A stretch of 64,000 nt of DNA from Candidatus Barnesiella excrementigallinarum (GCA_019114445.1 DXFL01000020.1:62001-126000); one strand, 5' to 3'; counted from the first letter of the stretch, positions 8,366-17,479 are shown. Notes: generated from the sequence alone by a model not told the origin. Translations and numbers: made by a program.

Positions 8366-10537
8366 TTATTGATTGTTGTTTTCGTTGCGGGGGTGACGGT
8401 CGCCGCGCGGAGCTCTTTCGGGACGCGGCAGCAGGGCTTTCATCGACAAACGGTATTTACCGGTTTTCTTGTCTATTTCGATGAGTTTTACCGTTACCTC
8501 GTCGCCTTCGTGAATGCCCGATGTTTCCATCGATTCGAGACGATCCCAACTGATTTCCGAGATATGGAGCAATCCGTCTTTGCCGGGGAGAATCTCAACA
8601 AAAGCACCGAACGGCAATATCGATTTCACTACGCCTGTATAAGTTTCGCCCTCTTCGGGTTGAGCCGTAATCGCTTTGATACGGCGTTTGGCGTCTTTGA
8701 TGGAATCGAGGTTGGCTGCCGAAATTTCGATGTGGCCCTCGTTGTTGATTTCGTCGATGGTAACGATGGCGCCACTGGCTTCCTGTATGCTTTGGATAAT
8801 TTTCCCACCCGGGCCTATTACGGCACCGATCATATCTTTGGGGATAATCATCGTTTCGATACGAGGTGCGTGCGGTTTCAAGTCGGCACGAGGTTCGGCG
8901 ATGGTATTGGTGATGATGTTGAGAATGTGCATACGACCTTCGCGAGCTTGGTTCAAGGCTTTTTCGAGAACCTCATAAGAGAGGCCGTCGCACTTGATGT
9001 CCATCTGTGTGGCGGTGATACCGTCGCGGGTACCGGTTACCTTGAAGTCCATATCGCCGAGGTGGTCTTCGTCGCCGAGGATATCGGAAAGGATAGCATA
9101 TTTTACATTGTCTTTGTCGGTAATCAATCCCATAGCGATACCCGATACCGGTTTTTTGATTTTCACACCGGCATCCATAAGGGCCAATGTACCGGCACAA
9201 ACGGTAGCCATCGAAGAGGATCCGTTCGATTCGAGAATATCGGAAACGACACGTACTACGTAGGGGTAGTCGGCGGGAATCATACGTTTAAGAGCGCGGT
9301 TGGCCAGATTCCCGTGACCGATCTCACGACGGCCTACACCGCGTTGGGCTTTGGCTTCGCCGGTCGAGAAGGGGGGGAAGTTATAGTGAAGGAGGAAGCG
9401 GTCGCGACCCTGATTGAGCACATCGTCGAGAATTTTTTCGTCGAGTTTCGTTCCGAGGGTTACGGTCGACAGCGATTGGGTTTCACCACGGGTGAATACA
9501 GCCGATCCGTGAGGGCCGGGGATATAGTCTACTTCGCACCAGATGGGACGAATTTGTGTGGTGGAACGGCCGTCGAGGCGGATACCTTCGTCGAGAATGC
9601 AGCGGCGTACAGCCTCTTTTTCTACATCGTGGTAGTAACGTTTTACGAGAGCCTCTTTTTCGGCAACCTCTTCTTCGCTCATGTTAGCGAGATAGTCTTC
9701 GACGATAGCGTCGAAAGCGTTTTGGCGGGCGTGTTTATCGGCGTTGCCCGAACGAGCGATGGCATAAGCCTTGTCGTAACACTTTTCCCAAACATCTTTG
9801 CGCAATTCTTCGTCGTTGGTTTCGTGGCAATATTCGCGTTTTACAGTCGAACCTACGGCTTCGGCCAATTCTTTTTGTACGAGGCAGTGAACTTTGATGG
9901 CTTCGTGAGCGGCTTTAAGGGCTTCGAGCAAGTCGGCTTCCGAAACTTCGTCCATTTCACCTTCCACCATCATGATGTTTTCGTAGGTAGCGCCCACCAT
10001 CAAGTCCATATCGGCTTTCTCCAATTCGGCGAAAGTGGGGTTTATTTTGAATTTGCCGTCGATGCGGGCTACACGAACTTCGGAGATGGGACCGTTAAAA
10101 GGAATATCCGATACGGCGAGAGCGGCCGAAGCAGCCAAACCGGCCAAAGCGTCGGGCATATCGACGCCGTCGGTAGAGAACAGCATGATGTTCACAAACG
10201 TGTCGGCATGATAATTGTCGGGGAACAAGGGACGCAATACGCGGTCTACTAAACGGGCTGTAAGTATTTCGTAGTCGGACGCACGGCCTTCACGTTTGGT
10301 AAAACCTCCGGGGAAACGGCCGAATGCCGAGTAACGCTCTTTGTATTCTACTTGCAGAGGCATGAAATCCACGCCTTCACCGGCTTCTTGTGCCGAACAT
10401 ACCGTAGCTAAAAGCATGGTGTTTCCCATGCGAACTTCTACGGCTCCATCGGCTTGCTTAGCGAGCTTGCCGGTTTCGATGGTGATGGTCCTTCCATCAC
10501 CCAAATCGATGGTCTTCTTAATAACTTGTTTAATCAT
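8366..10537 (-). CDS. pnp: Polyribonucleotide nucleotidyltransferase (PNPase)
   Basis: 723 residues, typical length. This phosphorolytic 3'-5' exoribonuclease forms a trimer. Two RNase PH domains fill about residues 1-550 (first: [26 protein letters not shown]; second: [24 protein letters not shown]). A KH domain with [13 protein letters not shown] lies near 565-620, and an S1 domain ([26 protein letters not shown]) near 625-695. A short Arg/Asn-rich tail ends the protein. It is monocistronic, with its own promoter and terminator. E. coli pnp is autoregulated through its leader; the leader here is only about 30 bases. Confidence 0.98.
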   Translation of the reverse strand: MIKQVIKKTIDLGDGRTITIETGKLAKQADGAVEVRMGNTMLLATVCSAQEAGEGVDFMPLQVEYKERYSAFGRFPGGFTKREGRASDYEILTARLVDRVLRPLFPDNYHADTFVNIMLFSTDGVDMPDALAGLAASAALAVSDIPFNGPISEVRVARIDGKFKINPTFAELEKADMDLMVGATYENIMMVEGEMDEVSEADLLEALKAAHEAIKVHCLVQKELAEAVGSTVKREYCHETNDEELRKDVWEKCYDKAYAIARSGNADKHARQNAFDAIVEDYLANMSEEEVAEKEALVKRYYHDVEKEAVRRCILDEGIRLDGRSTTQIRPIWCEVDYIPGPHGSAVFTRGETQSLSTVTLGTKLDEKILDDVLNQGRDRFLLHYNFPPFSTGEAKAQRGVGRREIGHGNLANRALKRMIPADYPYVVRVVSDILESNGSSSMATVCAGTLALMDAGVKIKKPVSGIAMGLITDKDNVKYAILSDILGDEDHLGDMDFKVTGTRDGITATQMDIKCDGLSYEVLEKALNQAREGRMHILNIITNTIAEPRADLKPHAPRIETMIIPKDMIGAVIGPGGKIIQSIQEASGAIVTIDEINNEGHIEISAANLDSIKDAKRRIKAITAQPEEGETYTGVVKSILPFGAFVEILPGKDGLLHISEISWDRLESMETSGIHEGDEVTVKLIEIDKKTGKYRLSMKALLPRPERAPRGDRHPRNENNNQ

Positions 10538-10577
10538 AAAATCGATTTTTCTATATTTTTTTCATCTCAAAATCGTG

Positions 10578-10585
10578 CAAAGATA
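10578..10585 (-). promoter_or_regulatory. Predicted -7 box of pnp
   Basis: TATCTTTG on the minus strand fits TAnnTTTG exactly and lies 40 bases upstream of the pnp start. No clear TTTG is seen at the -33 distance. Confidence 0.45.
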
Positions 10586-10747
10586 ATGAAAGTTTGAGAG
10601 TAAAACTATGATTATGAAATAAAAATGAAAAAATATTGCTTCTAAAAGGGGGGTTGGGTGCCGTTTGTATGGGTTTATTCGCTTTTTTTGTTGTCATTTT
10701 GCTTTTGTCGTGTGCGCGGGGGTAATTGGAATATTTGAAAAAAAACA

Positions 10748-10755
10748 TATCTTTG
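10748..10755 (+). promoter_or_regulatory. Predicted -7 box of the TlpA-like lipoprotein gene
   Basis: TATCTTTG at 10748-10755, with ATTG at 10725-10728 near the -33 position (19-base spacer). The start codon is at 10793. Confidence 0.45.
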
Positions 10756-10792
10756 TATCGGTTTTTCCTTTGGGAAATACCGCCATTAAATT

Positions 10793-11941
10793 ATGCGAAA
10801 AATGAGAAAGTGGATATTTTTATGCGCCATAGCCGTGGCTTTCGCTTCGTGCGATAACAACAAATTTACGATTCGGGGCAATGTGGCAGATGCCGAAGGT
10901 CAGGTACTCTATTTAGAAACGCTGGCGACAGACGGAAAGGCAATTCTCGATTCGGTGAAGCTCGACAAGAAAGGGGCGTTCGAGTTTAAACAAGCAGCAC
11001 CGCAGTACCCTGAATTTTACCAACTGCGGTTGAACGAATCGGTTGTCCATTTTGCTATCGATTCGACCGAAACGCTCAGCTTCTCGGCAAAGGCTGCCGA
11101 TTTTGCCAATGGATATGAACTCAGCGGTTCCGACGAATGTGTGAAAATGCGTATCGTGGCCGACGAGAGTGCGAAGTTGAAGAGGCGGATCAACGACCTT
11201 TCGCAAGCCATTTCGACTCAAAGCGATCAAGTGGAAACGTTGCGGGCACAAGCTGTTGCCGACTTGGAGGCATACAAAAAGAAAATGCTCGATTTGGTAT
11301 TGGAGAATCCGGCTTCGGCAACTGCATATTATATTGTATTTCAAGAGATAAATGGAGATAAGATATTTACGCCCTATGACCTGTCGGACCGGCGGTTGAT
11401 TGCGGCGGTTGCCACGGGATTCGATGTGCGTTACCCCGATTCGCCTCGTTCCAAACAACTCAAAGATATGACATTGGCTGCCATTGCCGCTCAACGGGCC
11501 GCCCAACAGAAGGTTCCTGAGATCGAAGCGCAAGCGGCTTCGTTTTTGGAGGTGGAGCTATACGATTTGCGGGGGCGTAAACAGACATTGTCACAGGCGG
11601 TAAATGCCAATCGGCTTGTACTCCTCGATTTTACATCGTATCAAACCGATTATTCGCCGGCTTACAACATGAAGTTGGCCGAGCTGTATAAAAAATACAA
11701 TTCGAAAGGTTTGGAAATTTTCCAGATTTCGATCGATACCGACGAACAGGCGTGGAAAGTGGCGGCCGATAATTTGCCATGGATTTGCGTGCGCGATCCT
11801 CAAAGCCTCTATTCTCACAATGTGTCGATGTATAATGTGACGTCGTTACCCACTTGTTTTGTTATAGATCGTAACGAAGGTATACTGAAACGGATAGAAA
11901 AGGCCGATGAAATAGAACGAGCCGTACAGTCCCGGCTTTGA
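10793..11941 (+). CDS. Thioredoxin-fold (TlpA/DUF4369-type) lipoprotein lacking the CxxC motif
   Basis: 382 residues. A lipoprotein signal ends in AFASC (lipidated Cys about residue 20). Residues ~25-130 match the DUF4369 beta-rich domain common in Bacteroidetes (FTIRGNVADAEGQVLYLETL). A helical linker follows, then a TlpA/AhpC-like thioredoxin fold from about 250 (VELYDLRGRKQTLSQ, LVLLDFTSYQ). The usual WCxxC sits where this protein has TSYQTDYSPAYN, so there is no redox pair. The cis-proline loop TSLPTCFVID is kept. It therefore probably does not act as a thiol-disulfide oxidoreductase; a binding or structural role in the cell envelope is an inference. Confidence 0.85.
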   Translation: MRKMRKWIFLCAIAVAFASCDNNKFTIRGNVADAEGQVLYLETLATDGKAILDSVKLDKKGAFEFKQAAPQYPEFYQLRLNESVVHFAIDSTETLSFSAKAADFANGYELSGSDECVKMRIVADESAKLKRRINDLSQAISTQSDQVETLRAQAVADLEAYKKKMLDLVLENPASATAYYIVFQEINGDKIFTPYDLSDRRLIAAVATGFDVRYPDSPRSKQLKDMTLAAIAAQRAAQQKVPEIEAQAASFLEVELYDLRGRKQTLSQAVNANRLVLLDFTSYQTDYSPAYNMKLAELYKKYNSKGLEIFQISIDTDEQAWKVAADNLPWICVRDPQSLYSHNVSMYNVTSLPTCFVIDRNEGILKRIEKADEIERAVQSRL

Positions 11942-11991
11942 GTGCCGATAGGGTTGAAAAATAAACTTTTAGACGAATATCGCCGTTTTTT

Positions 11992-12022
11992 TTTGGAAGA
12001 TCAAAAAAAGAGCGTATCTTTG
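11992..12022 (+). promoter_or_regulatory. Predicted promoter of greA
   Basis: TTTG at 11992-11995 and TATCTTTG at 12015-12022 with a 19-base spacer: both boxes match the Bacteroidetes consensus. Transcription would begin near 12029, leaving a leader of about 90 bases before greA. Confidence 0.65.
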
Positions 12023-12040
12023 TCACAGTGAAATCACAAA

Positions 12041-12075
12041 AAGGAGTCCCGGCTAACGGCGGGATTTCTTTTTTG
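12041..12075 (+). promoter_or_regulatory. Terminator-like hairpin in the greA leader (possible attenuator)
   Basis: An 11-base-pair stem (12041-12051 with 12060-12070, two G-T pairs), an 8-base loop and a following T-rich tract. It lies only about 12 bases after the predicted start of transcription and about 45 bases before the greA ATG. It could terminate part of the transcripts. It could instead stabilise the 5' end. Confidence 0.5.
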
Positions 12076-12120
12076 TTTAATATGGAATAAAAAATTTAAT
12101 AACACTATAGGAGAAAAATT

Positions 12121-12591
12121 ATGGCAATTACGTACATGACCGAAGAAGGTTATAAGAAATTGATGGAAGAGATTGCTTATCTCGAAAACGTGAAGCGTCC
12201 CGAAATATCTCGGGCCATCGGTGAAGCCCGCGACAAGGGTGACCTCTCGGAAAACGCCGAGTATGATGCGGCCAAAGAGGCGCAGGGAATGCTCGAAATG
12301 AAAATCTCTCAGTTGAAAGACTTGGTGGCCAATGCCCGCTTTATCGACGAGAGCAAGTTGAATACCCATACGGTTCAGATATTGAATACGGTAAAAATTA
12401 AAAATGTAAAGAACGGTGCGGTAATGTCCTACACCATCGTGTCGGAGTCGGAAGCCAATTTGCGCGAAGGTAAAATATCGGCAACGACTCCCATTGCCAA
12501 AGGTTTGCTGGGCAAGAAGGTAGGCGACATTGCCGAGATTCAGGTTCCTTCGGGAATGATGTCGTTCGAAATTGTCGACATATCCATTTAA
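12121..12591 (+). CDS. greA: Transcription elongation factor GreA
   Basis: 156 residues, the normal length. GreA enters the secondary channel of RNA polymerase and stimulates cleavage of backtracked RNA. The N-terminal coiled coil has the acidic tip GDLSENAEYDAAKE (about 40-55), and the C-terminal FKBP-like domain includes ISATTPIAKGLLGKKVGD. It stands alone, with its own promoter, a hairpin-containing leader and two terminators downstream. Confidence 0.97.
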   Translation: MAITYMTEEGYKKLMEEIAYLENVKRPEISRAIGEARDKGDLSENAEYDAAKEAQGMLEMKISQLKDLVANARFIDESKLNTHTVQILNTVKIKNVKNGAVMSYTIVSESEANLREGKISATTPIAKGLLGKKVGDIAEIQVPSGMMSFEIVDISI

Positions 12592-12600
12592 CGTATATAA

Positions 12601-12632
12601 GCCGGTGTGCATTTTGCATATCGGCTTTTTTG
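12601..12632 (+). terminator. Terminator of greA
   Basis: An 11-base-pair stem (12601-12611 with 12615-12625, two G-T pairs), a 3-base loop and a run of seven T, 10 bases after the greA stop codon. Confidence 0.85.
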
Positions 12633-12638
12633 TTCCCA

Positions 12639-12690
12639 CGTTCCCCCTTTCCCTCCTATAGTTTTATGGAAAGGGGGAACGCTTTTTTTG
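12639..12690 (+). terminator. Second tandem terminator after greA
   Basis: A perfect 14-base-pair stem (12639-12652 with 12668-12681), a 15-base loop and CTTTTTTTG. It follows the first terminator by only seven bases. Confidence 0.85.
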
Positions 12691-12782
12691 TTCGGCATGA
12701 ATATCGGGGCGAATGATTTTTGCTGTTTTTAGATGAGGTAAGAGGCGGCTTGGGAGGGCGAAACTGAAAAATTATCTTTTTC

Positions 12783-12814
12783 GTTTGTCTCTCCACTCGC
12801 CTTTCACTATTTTT
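12783..12814 (+). promoter_or_regulatory. Predicted promoter of the HIT gene
   Basis: TTTG at 12783-12786 and TATTTTTG at 12807-12814 with a 20-base spacer, about 26 bases before the ATG at 12841. Both boxes match. Confidence 0.6.
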
Positions 12815-12840
12815 GTGTAAACTAAAAAACACAAGAGATT

Positions 12841-13236
12841 ATGGCAACCATATTTAGTCGTATTGTGGCCGGTGAAATACCGTGCTACAAAGTAGCAGAA
12901 GATGAGAATTACTTTGCATTTCTCGACATCAATCCCGTAGCCAAAGGCCACACATTGGTGATTCCCAAGAAAGAGGTAGACTATATTTTCGATTTGGACG
13001 ACGAAACATACGAAGGCCTCACTCGCTTTGCCAAACGCATGGCAAAAGCTATCGAGAAGGCTGTGCCTTGCAAGCGGGTAGGTGTCGCCGTGATGGGGCT
13101 CGAAGTGCCGCATACACATATTCATCTCGTTCCCATCAACCGCGAGGCCGATATGAACTTCTTCCGCGAGAAGCTTTCGCTCGAAGCAGCCGAAATGCAG
13201 GCTATTGCCGAGGCGATTGCCCGTGAAATGAAGTAA
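12841..13236 (+). CDS. HIT family nucleotide-binding protein (Hint-like)
   Basis: 131 residues. The HIT signature HTHIHLVPI (about residues 98-106) carries the histidine triad, and the N terminus (TIFSRIVAGEIPCYKVAEDE, FLDINPVAKGHTLVIPK) is that of the Hint/PKCI branch. These proteins hydrolyse AMP-lysine-type or dinucleotide substrates; the cellular role in bacteria is poorly defined. It has its own promoter. It ends three bases before the end of the convergent LolC/E-like gene, with no room for a terminator between them. Confidence 0.93.
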   Translation: MATIFSRIVAGEIPCYKVAEDENYFAFLDINPVAKGHTLVIPKKEVDYIFDLDDETYEGLTRFAKRMAKAIEKAVPCKRVGVAVMGLEVPHTHIHLVPINREADMNFFREKLSLEAAEMQAIAEAIAREMK

Positions 13237-13239
13237 GGG

Positions 13240-14481
13240 CTATTCTCTATTCGATTTTGCGGCAAGTAGTCGTTTGCGCAGGAACTTGGCGGGATACCAA
13301 GCGGTGACGAATCCCATGAGAAGGACGACAAGCGTAACGGCGAGGGTGTCGAAAAATTCGAGTTTCACGGGATAAGCGTCGGTGATAAACATACCCTCGG
13401 AACTGCCCAGTTTCAGCAGTCCGTACTCTTGTTGCAGGTAGCAGAGCAGAACCCCGAGAATCAGTCCCGAACCGGCTCCTATGGCCGAGATAAACCACCC
13501 TTCGGCGAGAAAAATTTTAGAAATGAGACGGTCATCGGCACCTAAGTTTTGCAGGGTGTCGATGTCGCGTTTTTTATCGATGATGAGCATCGAGAGGGCC
13601 CCGATGACGTTGAAGGTGGCAATCATGAGGATAAACGAGAGGATCAAGAAGGTGATCCACTTCTCTATCTGTACCCATTTGTACCATTCGTTTTGTTCGA
13701 TGTGGGTGGCCACACGATAGTTGTCGCCGAGGTATTCCCGCAGTTTTTTGGCTACCTTATTTTCATCGGCCGAGGGGGCGAGCTGTAGCTCTATGGCGGT
13801 TGCCTCGCTGGTGTAACTGAACATTTCGCGGGCGACCGATAAGGGGAGTATAACCAGTTGATCGTCGTAGACCGCTTGATTGGAACAGAAAATCGAGGCG
13901 ACAAATATGCGCCGTCCGTTGAACGATTGCGAGGGATTGGCTAAATTGACTTTCCCCAGTCGGTTGGGCGCGTACAACTCTACGGGGTAGGGCGAGTTGG
14001 CTACTACACCCAATTGCCCTGCGACACCTATTCCCAGCGACACATAGTCTATTCGCCCGTCGTTGAGTTGGAATGTCCCGCCGCTGACAATGTCCTGAAT
14101 GTGGGAGAGGCGGGTGTAATTGTCGGGGACGCCTTTTACCAATACGGGTCGTTGCCTCTCTTTGTAGAGGCAGAGGGCATTTTCTTCGATGACTGGCGAG
14201 AATACCTCTATTTCGGGCCATTCGGCTATTTGTTCGATGGCTCGATCGTTCGTGTCGATAGTTTTTCCCTGTTGCGGTGTTATTTTTATTTGCGGGTCTA
14301 TTTGGGAGTAGAGCGAGCCTATCAGTTCGGTAAATCCGTTGTAGACCGAGAGCGTACAGATGAGAGCCAGCGTGGTAATGGCTACCCCGCATACCGATAC
14401 GATCGATATGGCATTAATGGCGCTGTGCGACTTCTTGGAGAAGAGGTATCGCCACGCAATTTTTCGGGAGAGCCGGCTCAT
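13240..14481 (-). CDS. ABC transporter permease of the LolC/LolE (FtsX) type
   Basis: 413 residues with one N-terminal membrane segment (SAINAISIVSVCGVAITTLAL), a large periplasmic domain (about 45-265) and three C-terminal segments (WITFLILSFILMIATFNVIG, FISAIGAGSGLILGVLL, LAVTLVVLLMGFVTAWYPA), the FtsX-permease layout. LolCDE proteins release lipoproteins from the inner membrane; the partner ATPase is not in the window. It is the last gene of the aroQ - pyk - methyltransferase - rbfA unit, starting nine bases after rbfA. Lipoprotein transport is the likely role; another MacB-like function cannot be excluded. Confidence 0.85.
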   Translation of the reverse strand: MSRLSRKIAWRYLFSKKSHSAINAISIVSVCGVAITTLALICTLSVYNGFTELIGSLYSQIDPQIKITPQQGKTIDTNDRAIEQIAEWPEIEVFSPVIEENALCLYKERQRPVLVKGVPDNYTRLSHIQDIVSGGTFQLNDGRIDYVSLGIGVAGQLGVVANSPYPVELYAPNRLGKVNLANPSQSFNGRRIFVASIFCSNQAVYDDQLVILPLSVAREMFSYTSEATAIELQLAPSADENKVAKKLREYLGDNYRVATHIEQNEWYKWVQIEKWITFLILSFILMIATFNVIGALSMLIIDKKRDIDTLQNLGADDRLISKIFLAEGWFISAIGAGSGLILGVLLCYLQQEYGLLKLGSSEGMFITDAYPVKLEFFDTLAVTLVVLLMGFVTAWYPAKFLRKRLLAAKSNRE

Positions 14482-14490
14482 AAACGGGTG

Positions 14491-14826
14491 TTATTTTTTA
14501 AGCAGGGCGTCGATATTCTCGATGTAGTCGAGCGAATCGTCGAGGAAGAATGCCAGTTCGGGAGTTTTGCGTAGTTGATAACGCACCCGTTGTGACAATT
14601 CGTATCGAATGGTTTTTGCATTGGCTTTGATGTTTTCGAGCATTTCGGCACTTTTTTCGGGCGGGAATATGCTCAGGTAGGCTTTGGCGACGCTCAGGTC
14701 GGGGCTTACCCGTACTACACTTACCGAAATAATTACACCGTGGGTCTTTCGTGTTTCGGCCAAGAATATGTCGCTCAACTCTTTTTGGAGCAGTCGGCTT
14801 ATTTTGTTTTGTCGGGTTGTTTCCAT
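14491..14826 (-). CDS. rbfA: Ribosome-binding factor A (RbfA)
   Basis: 111 residues. The small KH-like fold of RbfA is recognised from the N terminus TRQNKISRLLQKELSDIFL, the strand VSVVRVSPDLSVAKAYLSIFP, and the helix with RYELSQRVRYQLRKTPELAFFLDDSLDY. It binds the 30S subunit during 16S 5'-end maturation and matters in the cold. It sits between the methyltransferase gene (53 bases upstream) and the permease. Confidence 0.95.
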   Translation of the reverse strand: METTRQNKISRLLQKELSDIFLAETRKTHGVIISVSVVRVSPDLSVAKAYLSIFPPEKSAEMLENIKANAKTIRYELSQRVRYQLRKTPELAFFLDDSLDYIENIDALLKK

Positions 14827-14879
14827 ATAGATTGTTTTTTAGTTATAACAAAGTTTTGTAGCAAATGACAGTGTCGCGG

Positions 14880-15515
14880 TTATGGTTTTTTCCAAAGAAT
14901 CGTCAGTCCGTCGCGCAGGGGAAGTATGACCTTTTCCACACGGCTGTCGCCGGCGATGAAGTCGTTGAATTTCTCTATGCCGATGGTTTGGGCATCGCGG
15001 CTGTGGGGGTCGGTCACCACCTTCCCGTCCCATAATGTATTGTCGGCGAGGATAAAACCTCCGGGGCGCACTATGGGAAGCACAAGCTCGTAGTATTTGA
15101 GGTAATCCCGTTTGTTGGCGTCGATAAATACGATGTCGTATGTATCGATGAGCGAAGGGATTATATCGACGGCGTCGCCAATAAAGAGCTTTATGCGATC
15201 GCGAAAGGGAGAGCGGTCGATGTGGCTGCGGGTAAAATCCTCTATTTCGTCGTCGATTTCTATGGTGTGGACTTCGCCCCCGTCGACAAGACCTTCGGCT
15301 AAACAGAGAGCCGAGTATCCGGTGAATGTACCCAGTTCGAGTATTCGTCGCGGGCGAATCATGCGGCAGAACATTTTGAGGATACGCCCTTGCAAGTGCC
15401 CCGACACCATGCGGGGACGCAGGTGATAGAGGTGGGTATCCCGGTCGAGCGTGGCCAGCAGTTCGTCTTCGGGGTCGATATGGTTTAATATGTATTCTTC
15501 CAGTTCGAGGGTCAT
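14880..15515 (-). CDS. Class I SAM-dependent O-methyltransferase (COMT-like)
   Basis: 211 residues. The SAM-binding motif ILELGTFTGYSALCLAEGL is at about 75-95, and the metal-binding region DIVFIDANKRDYLKYYE and GGFILADNTLWDGKV follow, as in bacterial catechol-type O-methyltransferases. It begins inside the end of pyk (four-base overlap) and precedes rbfA, an arrangement that suggests translational coupling. The natural substrate is unknown. Confidence 0.92.
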   Translation of the reverse strand: MTLELEEYILNHIDPEDELLATLDRDTHLYHLRPRMVSGHLQGRILKMFCRMIRPRRILELGTFTGYSALCLAEGLVDGGEVHTIEIDDEIEDFTRSHIDRSPFRDRIKLFIGDAVDIIPSLIDTYDIVFIDANKRDYLKYYELVLPIVRPGGFILADNTLWDGKVVTDPHSRDAQTIGIEKFNDFIAGDSRVEKVILPLRDGLTILWKKP

Positions 15516-16975
15516 ATTTCGGAGTCTTCCATATTAGGCAGCGTGTAGTGGTTGAAGTTGTCGAGGACTTCGCTTATCCGGTTTATCTCCAAGAAAGTCG
15601 TTCCTTTTCCTTCGCCGAATCCGCCACCCAAGTAAGCAATCAAGTCGTTCCGGCCGATGAGGTGCTGTTCCATGAGGTGGTTCAGTCCGTTGAAAAGGTA
15701 TTCGCGCGAGGTGCGGGTACGCTCTTGGTAAAGCGGGAAAACCCCATACGAGAGAGCCAACAGCCGTATGGTGCGTTCGTAATAGCAGATGGCCAGTACC
15801 GGATAGCGCCCGCGGTGTGCGGCTACGTATCGGGCTGTCCGGCCGGTATAACTGTCGGTAACGATGGCTTTTGTGCCGAGCTTGTTGAAGGTTTTTACGG
15901 CCTGTTTGGCGAGGAACGATGTTACATCGGGTTCGTCGGGCGATATTACCCGGATATTGTTTTCGGTGAGTTTATTGTTTTCGGCCTCTTCGGCTACGCG
16001 AGCCATAGTTGCCACTGCCTCCACGGGGTATTTGCCGTAAGCGGTTTCGCCGCTGAGCATAAGCGCGTCGGTATGCTGGTAGATGGCATTGGCGATGTCG
16101 GTCACTTCGGCGCGAGTGGGGCGCGGGTTCTTTATCATCGAATGGAGCATTTGCGTCGCTACGATCACCGGCTTTTTGGCTTGAATACACTTTTTGATGA
16201 GCCGGGCCTGTATGCCGGGTATTTTTTCCTGAGGAACTTCGATACCCAAGTCGCCGCGGGCAACCATCACGCCGTATGCGGCTTCGAGAATTTCGTCGAT
16301 ATTGTCCACGCCTTCTTGATTCTCTATTTTGGCGATAATCTTGATGGGACTTTTGTGCTCGTCGAGAATGGCTTGTATGTCGAGTACATCTTGTTTGTTG
16401 CGGACAAAGGAATGGGCAATGAAGTCGATATCCTGTTCGATGGCATAGCGGATATTGCGAATATCCCGTTCGGTGAGCGAGGGGAGGTTTATTCGTACTC
16501 CCGGTACGTTCACGCTTTTGCGGGCGCCCAACTCCCCGTTGTTGAGCGATTCGCACAACAAGGAGTCCTCTTCTTTCCCACGTACGACAAATTCGAGTTC
16601 TCCGTCGTCGATGAGGATATGGCTCCCCTCTGCCAAGTCTTGGGCGAAGTTCGGGTAGTTTACGCCGATATAACCGTTCCCGGTGAGGGTGCCTTCTTTC
16701 CCGGTAATGCGTACGATGTCGCCGGTTGAAAATTGAATGTTTGTACCGTCGGCCAACGGAGTTGTGCGCACTTCGGGGCCTTTGGTATCCATTAAGATGG
16801 CTATTTTGTTGGAGACGGCACGGACGTTGTTGATGATTTTTTGGAATCCCTCTTCCTGCAAATGAGCCGAGTTGAGGCGAACCACATTCATGCCGCACTC
16901 GTATAATTGTTTAATAAAGTCGACATCGCAGCGCGCATCGGAGATGGTCGCTACTATTTTGGTATATTTGGACAT
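15512..16975 (-). CDS. pyk: Pyruvate kinase
   Basis: 487 residues. It makes ATP and pyruvate from phosphoenolpyruvate. Typical elements are TKIVATISDA at the N terminus, MDTKGPEVRTT, the K+/Mg2+ site KIENQEGVDNIDEI, VARGDLGIEVPQEKIP, the signature KPVIVATQMLHSMIKNPRPTRAE (shown in part: VATQMLHSM) and ALMLSGETAYGKYP. The C-terminal domain is complete. The N-terminal motif reads VRLNSAH rather than VRMNFSHG, a variant that I understand is usual in Bacteroidales. It lies 12 bases after aroQ. Confidence 0.97.
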   Translation of the reverse strand: MSKYTKIVATISDARCDVDFIKQLYECGMNVVRLNSAHLQEEGFQKIINNVRAVSNKIAILMDTKGPEVRTTPLADGTNIQFSTGDIVRITGKEGTLTGNGYIGVNYPNFAQDLAEGSHILIDDGELEFVVRGKEEDSLLCESLNNGELGARKSVNVPGVRINLPSLTERDIRNIRYAIEQDIDFIAHSFVRNKQDVLDIQAILDEHKSPIKIIAKIENQEGVDNIDEILEAAYGVMVARGDLGIEVPQEKIPGIQARLIKKCIQAKKPVIVATQMLHSMIKNPRPTRAEVTDIANAIYQHTDALMLSGETAYGKYPVEAVATMARVAEEAENNKLTENNIRVISPDEPDVTSFLAKQAVKTFNKLGTKAIVTDSYTGRTARYVAAHRGRYPVLAICYYERTIRLLALSYGVFPLYQERTRTSREYLFNGLNHLMEQHLIGRNDLIAYLGGGFGEGKGTTFLEINRISEVLDNFNHYTLPNMEDSEI

Positions 16976-16987
16976 ATTCTGATGGGG

Positions 16988-17416
16988 TTATTTATCAAAT
17001 TTTTCGATGAGCGCTTCTATGGCGAGCCGGTATGAGTCGAGCCCGAATCCGATAATCGAGCCGGTGGCTGCTGCGGCAATCATAGATTGGTGGCGGTACT
17101 CTTCCCGCGCGTGTATGTTGGAGATATGAACCTCTATGACGGGAGCGGGGACAGCCCGAATGGCGTCGCTTATGGCAATGGAGGTGTGGGTATAAGCTCC
17201 GGCATTGAGGACAATTCCGTCGCACGAGAAGCCGGCTTCTTGTATTGTATCGATGATTGCACCTTCGGAGTTGGACTGGAAATAGTCGATACGGTGCCCG
17301 GCGTATCGTTGTTTCAAAGATTCGAGGAAATTGTCGAAAGGACATTCTCCGTAAATGCTTTTTTCCCTTTTCCCCAAAAGGTTTAGGTTGGGGCCGTTGA
17401 TAATAAGTATGTTCAT
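16988..17416 (-). CDS. aroQ: 3-dehydroquinate dehydratase, type II
   Basis: 142 residues, the type II size. It removes water from 3-dehydroquinate in the shikimate pathway. The N terminus INGPNLNLLGKRE, the SNSEGAIIDTIQ motif, LNAGAYTHTSIAISDAI and EVHISNIHAREEYRHQS hold the active-site Asn, Glu, Tyr and His residues. It is the first gene of a five-gene operon and is divergent from xerD, a neighbour arrangement known in other Bacteroides-like genomes. Confidence 0.96.
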   Translation of the reverse strand: MNILIINGPNLNLLGKREKSIYGECPFDNFLESLKQRYAGHRIDYFQSNSEGAIIDTIQEAGFSCDGIVLNAGAYTHTSIAISDAIRAVPAPVIEVHISNIHAREEYRHQSMIAAAATGSIIGFGLDSYRLAIEALIEKFDK

Positions 17417-17471
17417 AAAAACAACTGTTTAGAAGAGGAGTTTGACTTGTCGCTTCTCCCCGGATTTTTTA

Positions 17472-17479
17472 TATCTTTG
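17472..17479 (+). promoter_or_regulatory. Predicted -7 box of xerD
   Basis: TATCTTTG at 17472-17479. CTTG near 17446-17449 may be the -33 element (22-base spacer). A long leader of about 140 bases would precede the xerD ATG. Confidence 0.35.

Noticed and set aside
8267-10252. A 661-codon plus-strand open frame opposite pnp
   Set aside because: It is the antisense shadow of a complete, clearly conserved pnp; its protein is low-complexity Phe/Gly/Val-rich with no domain.
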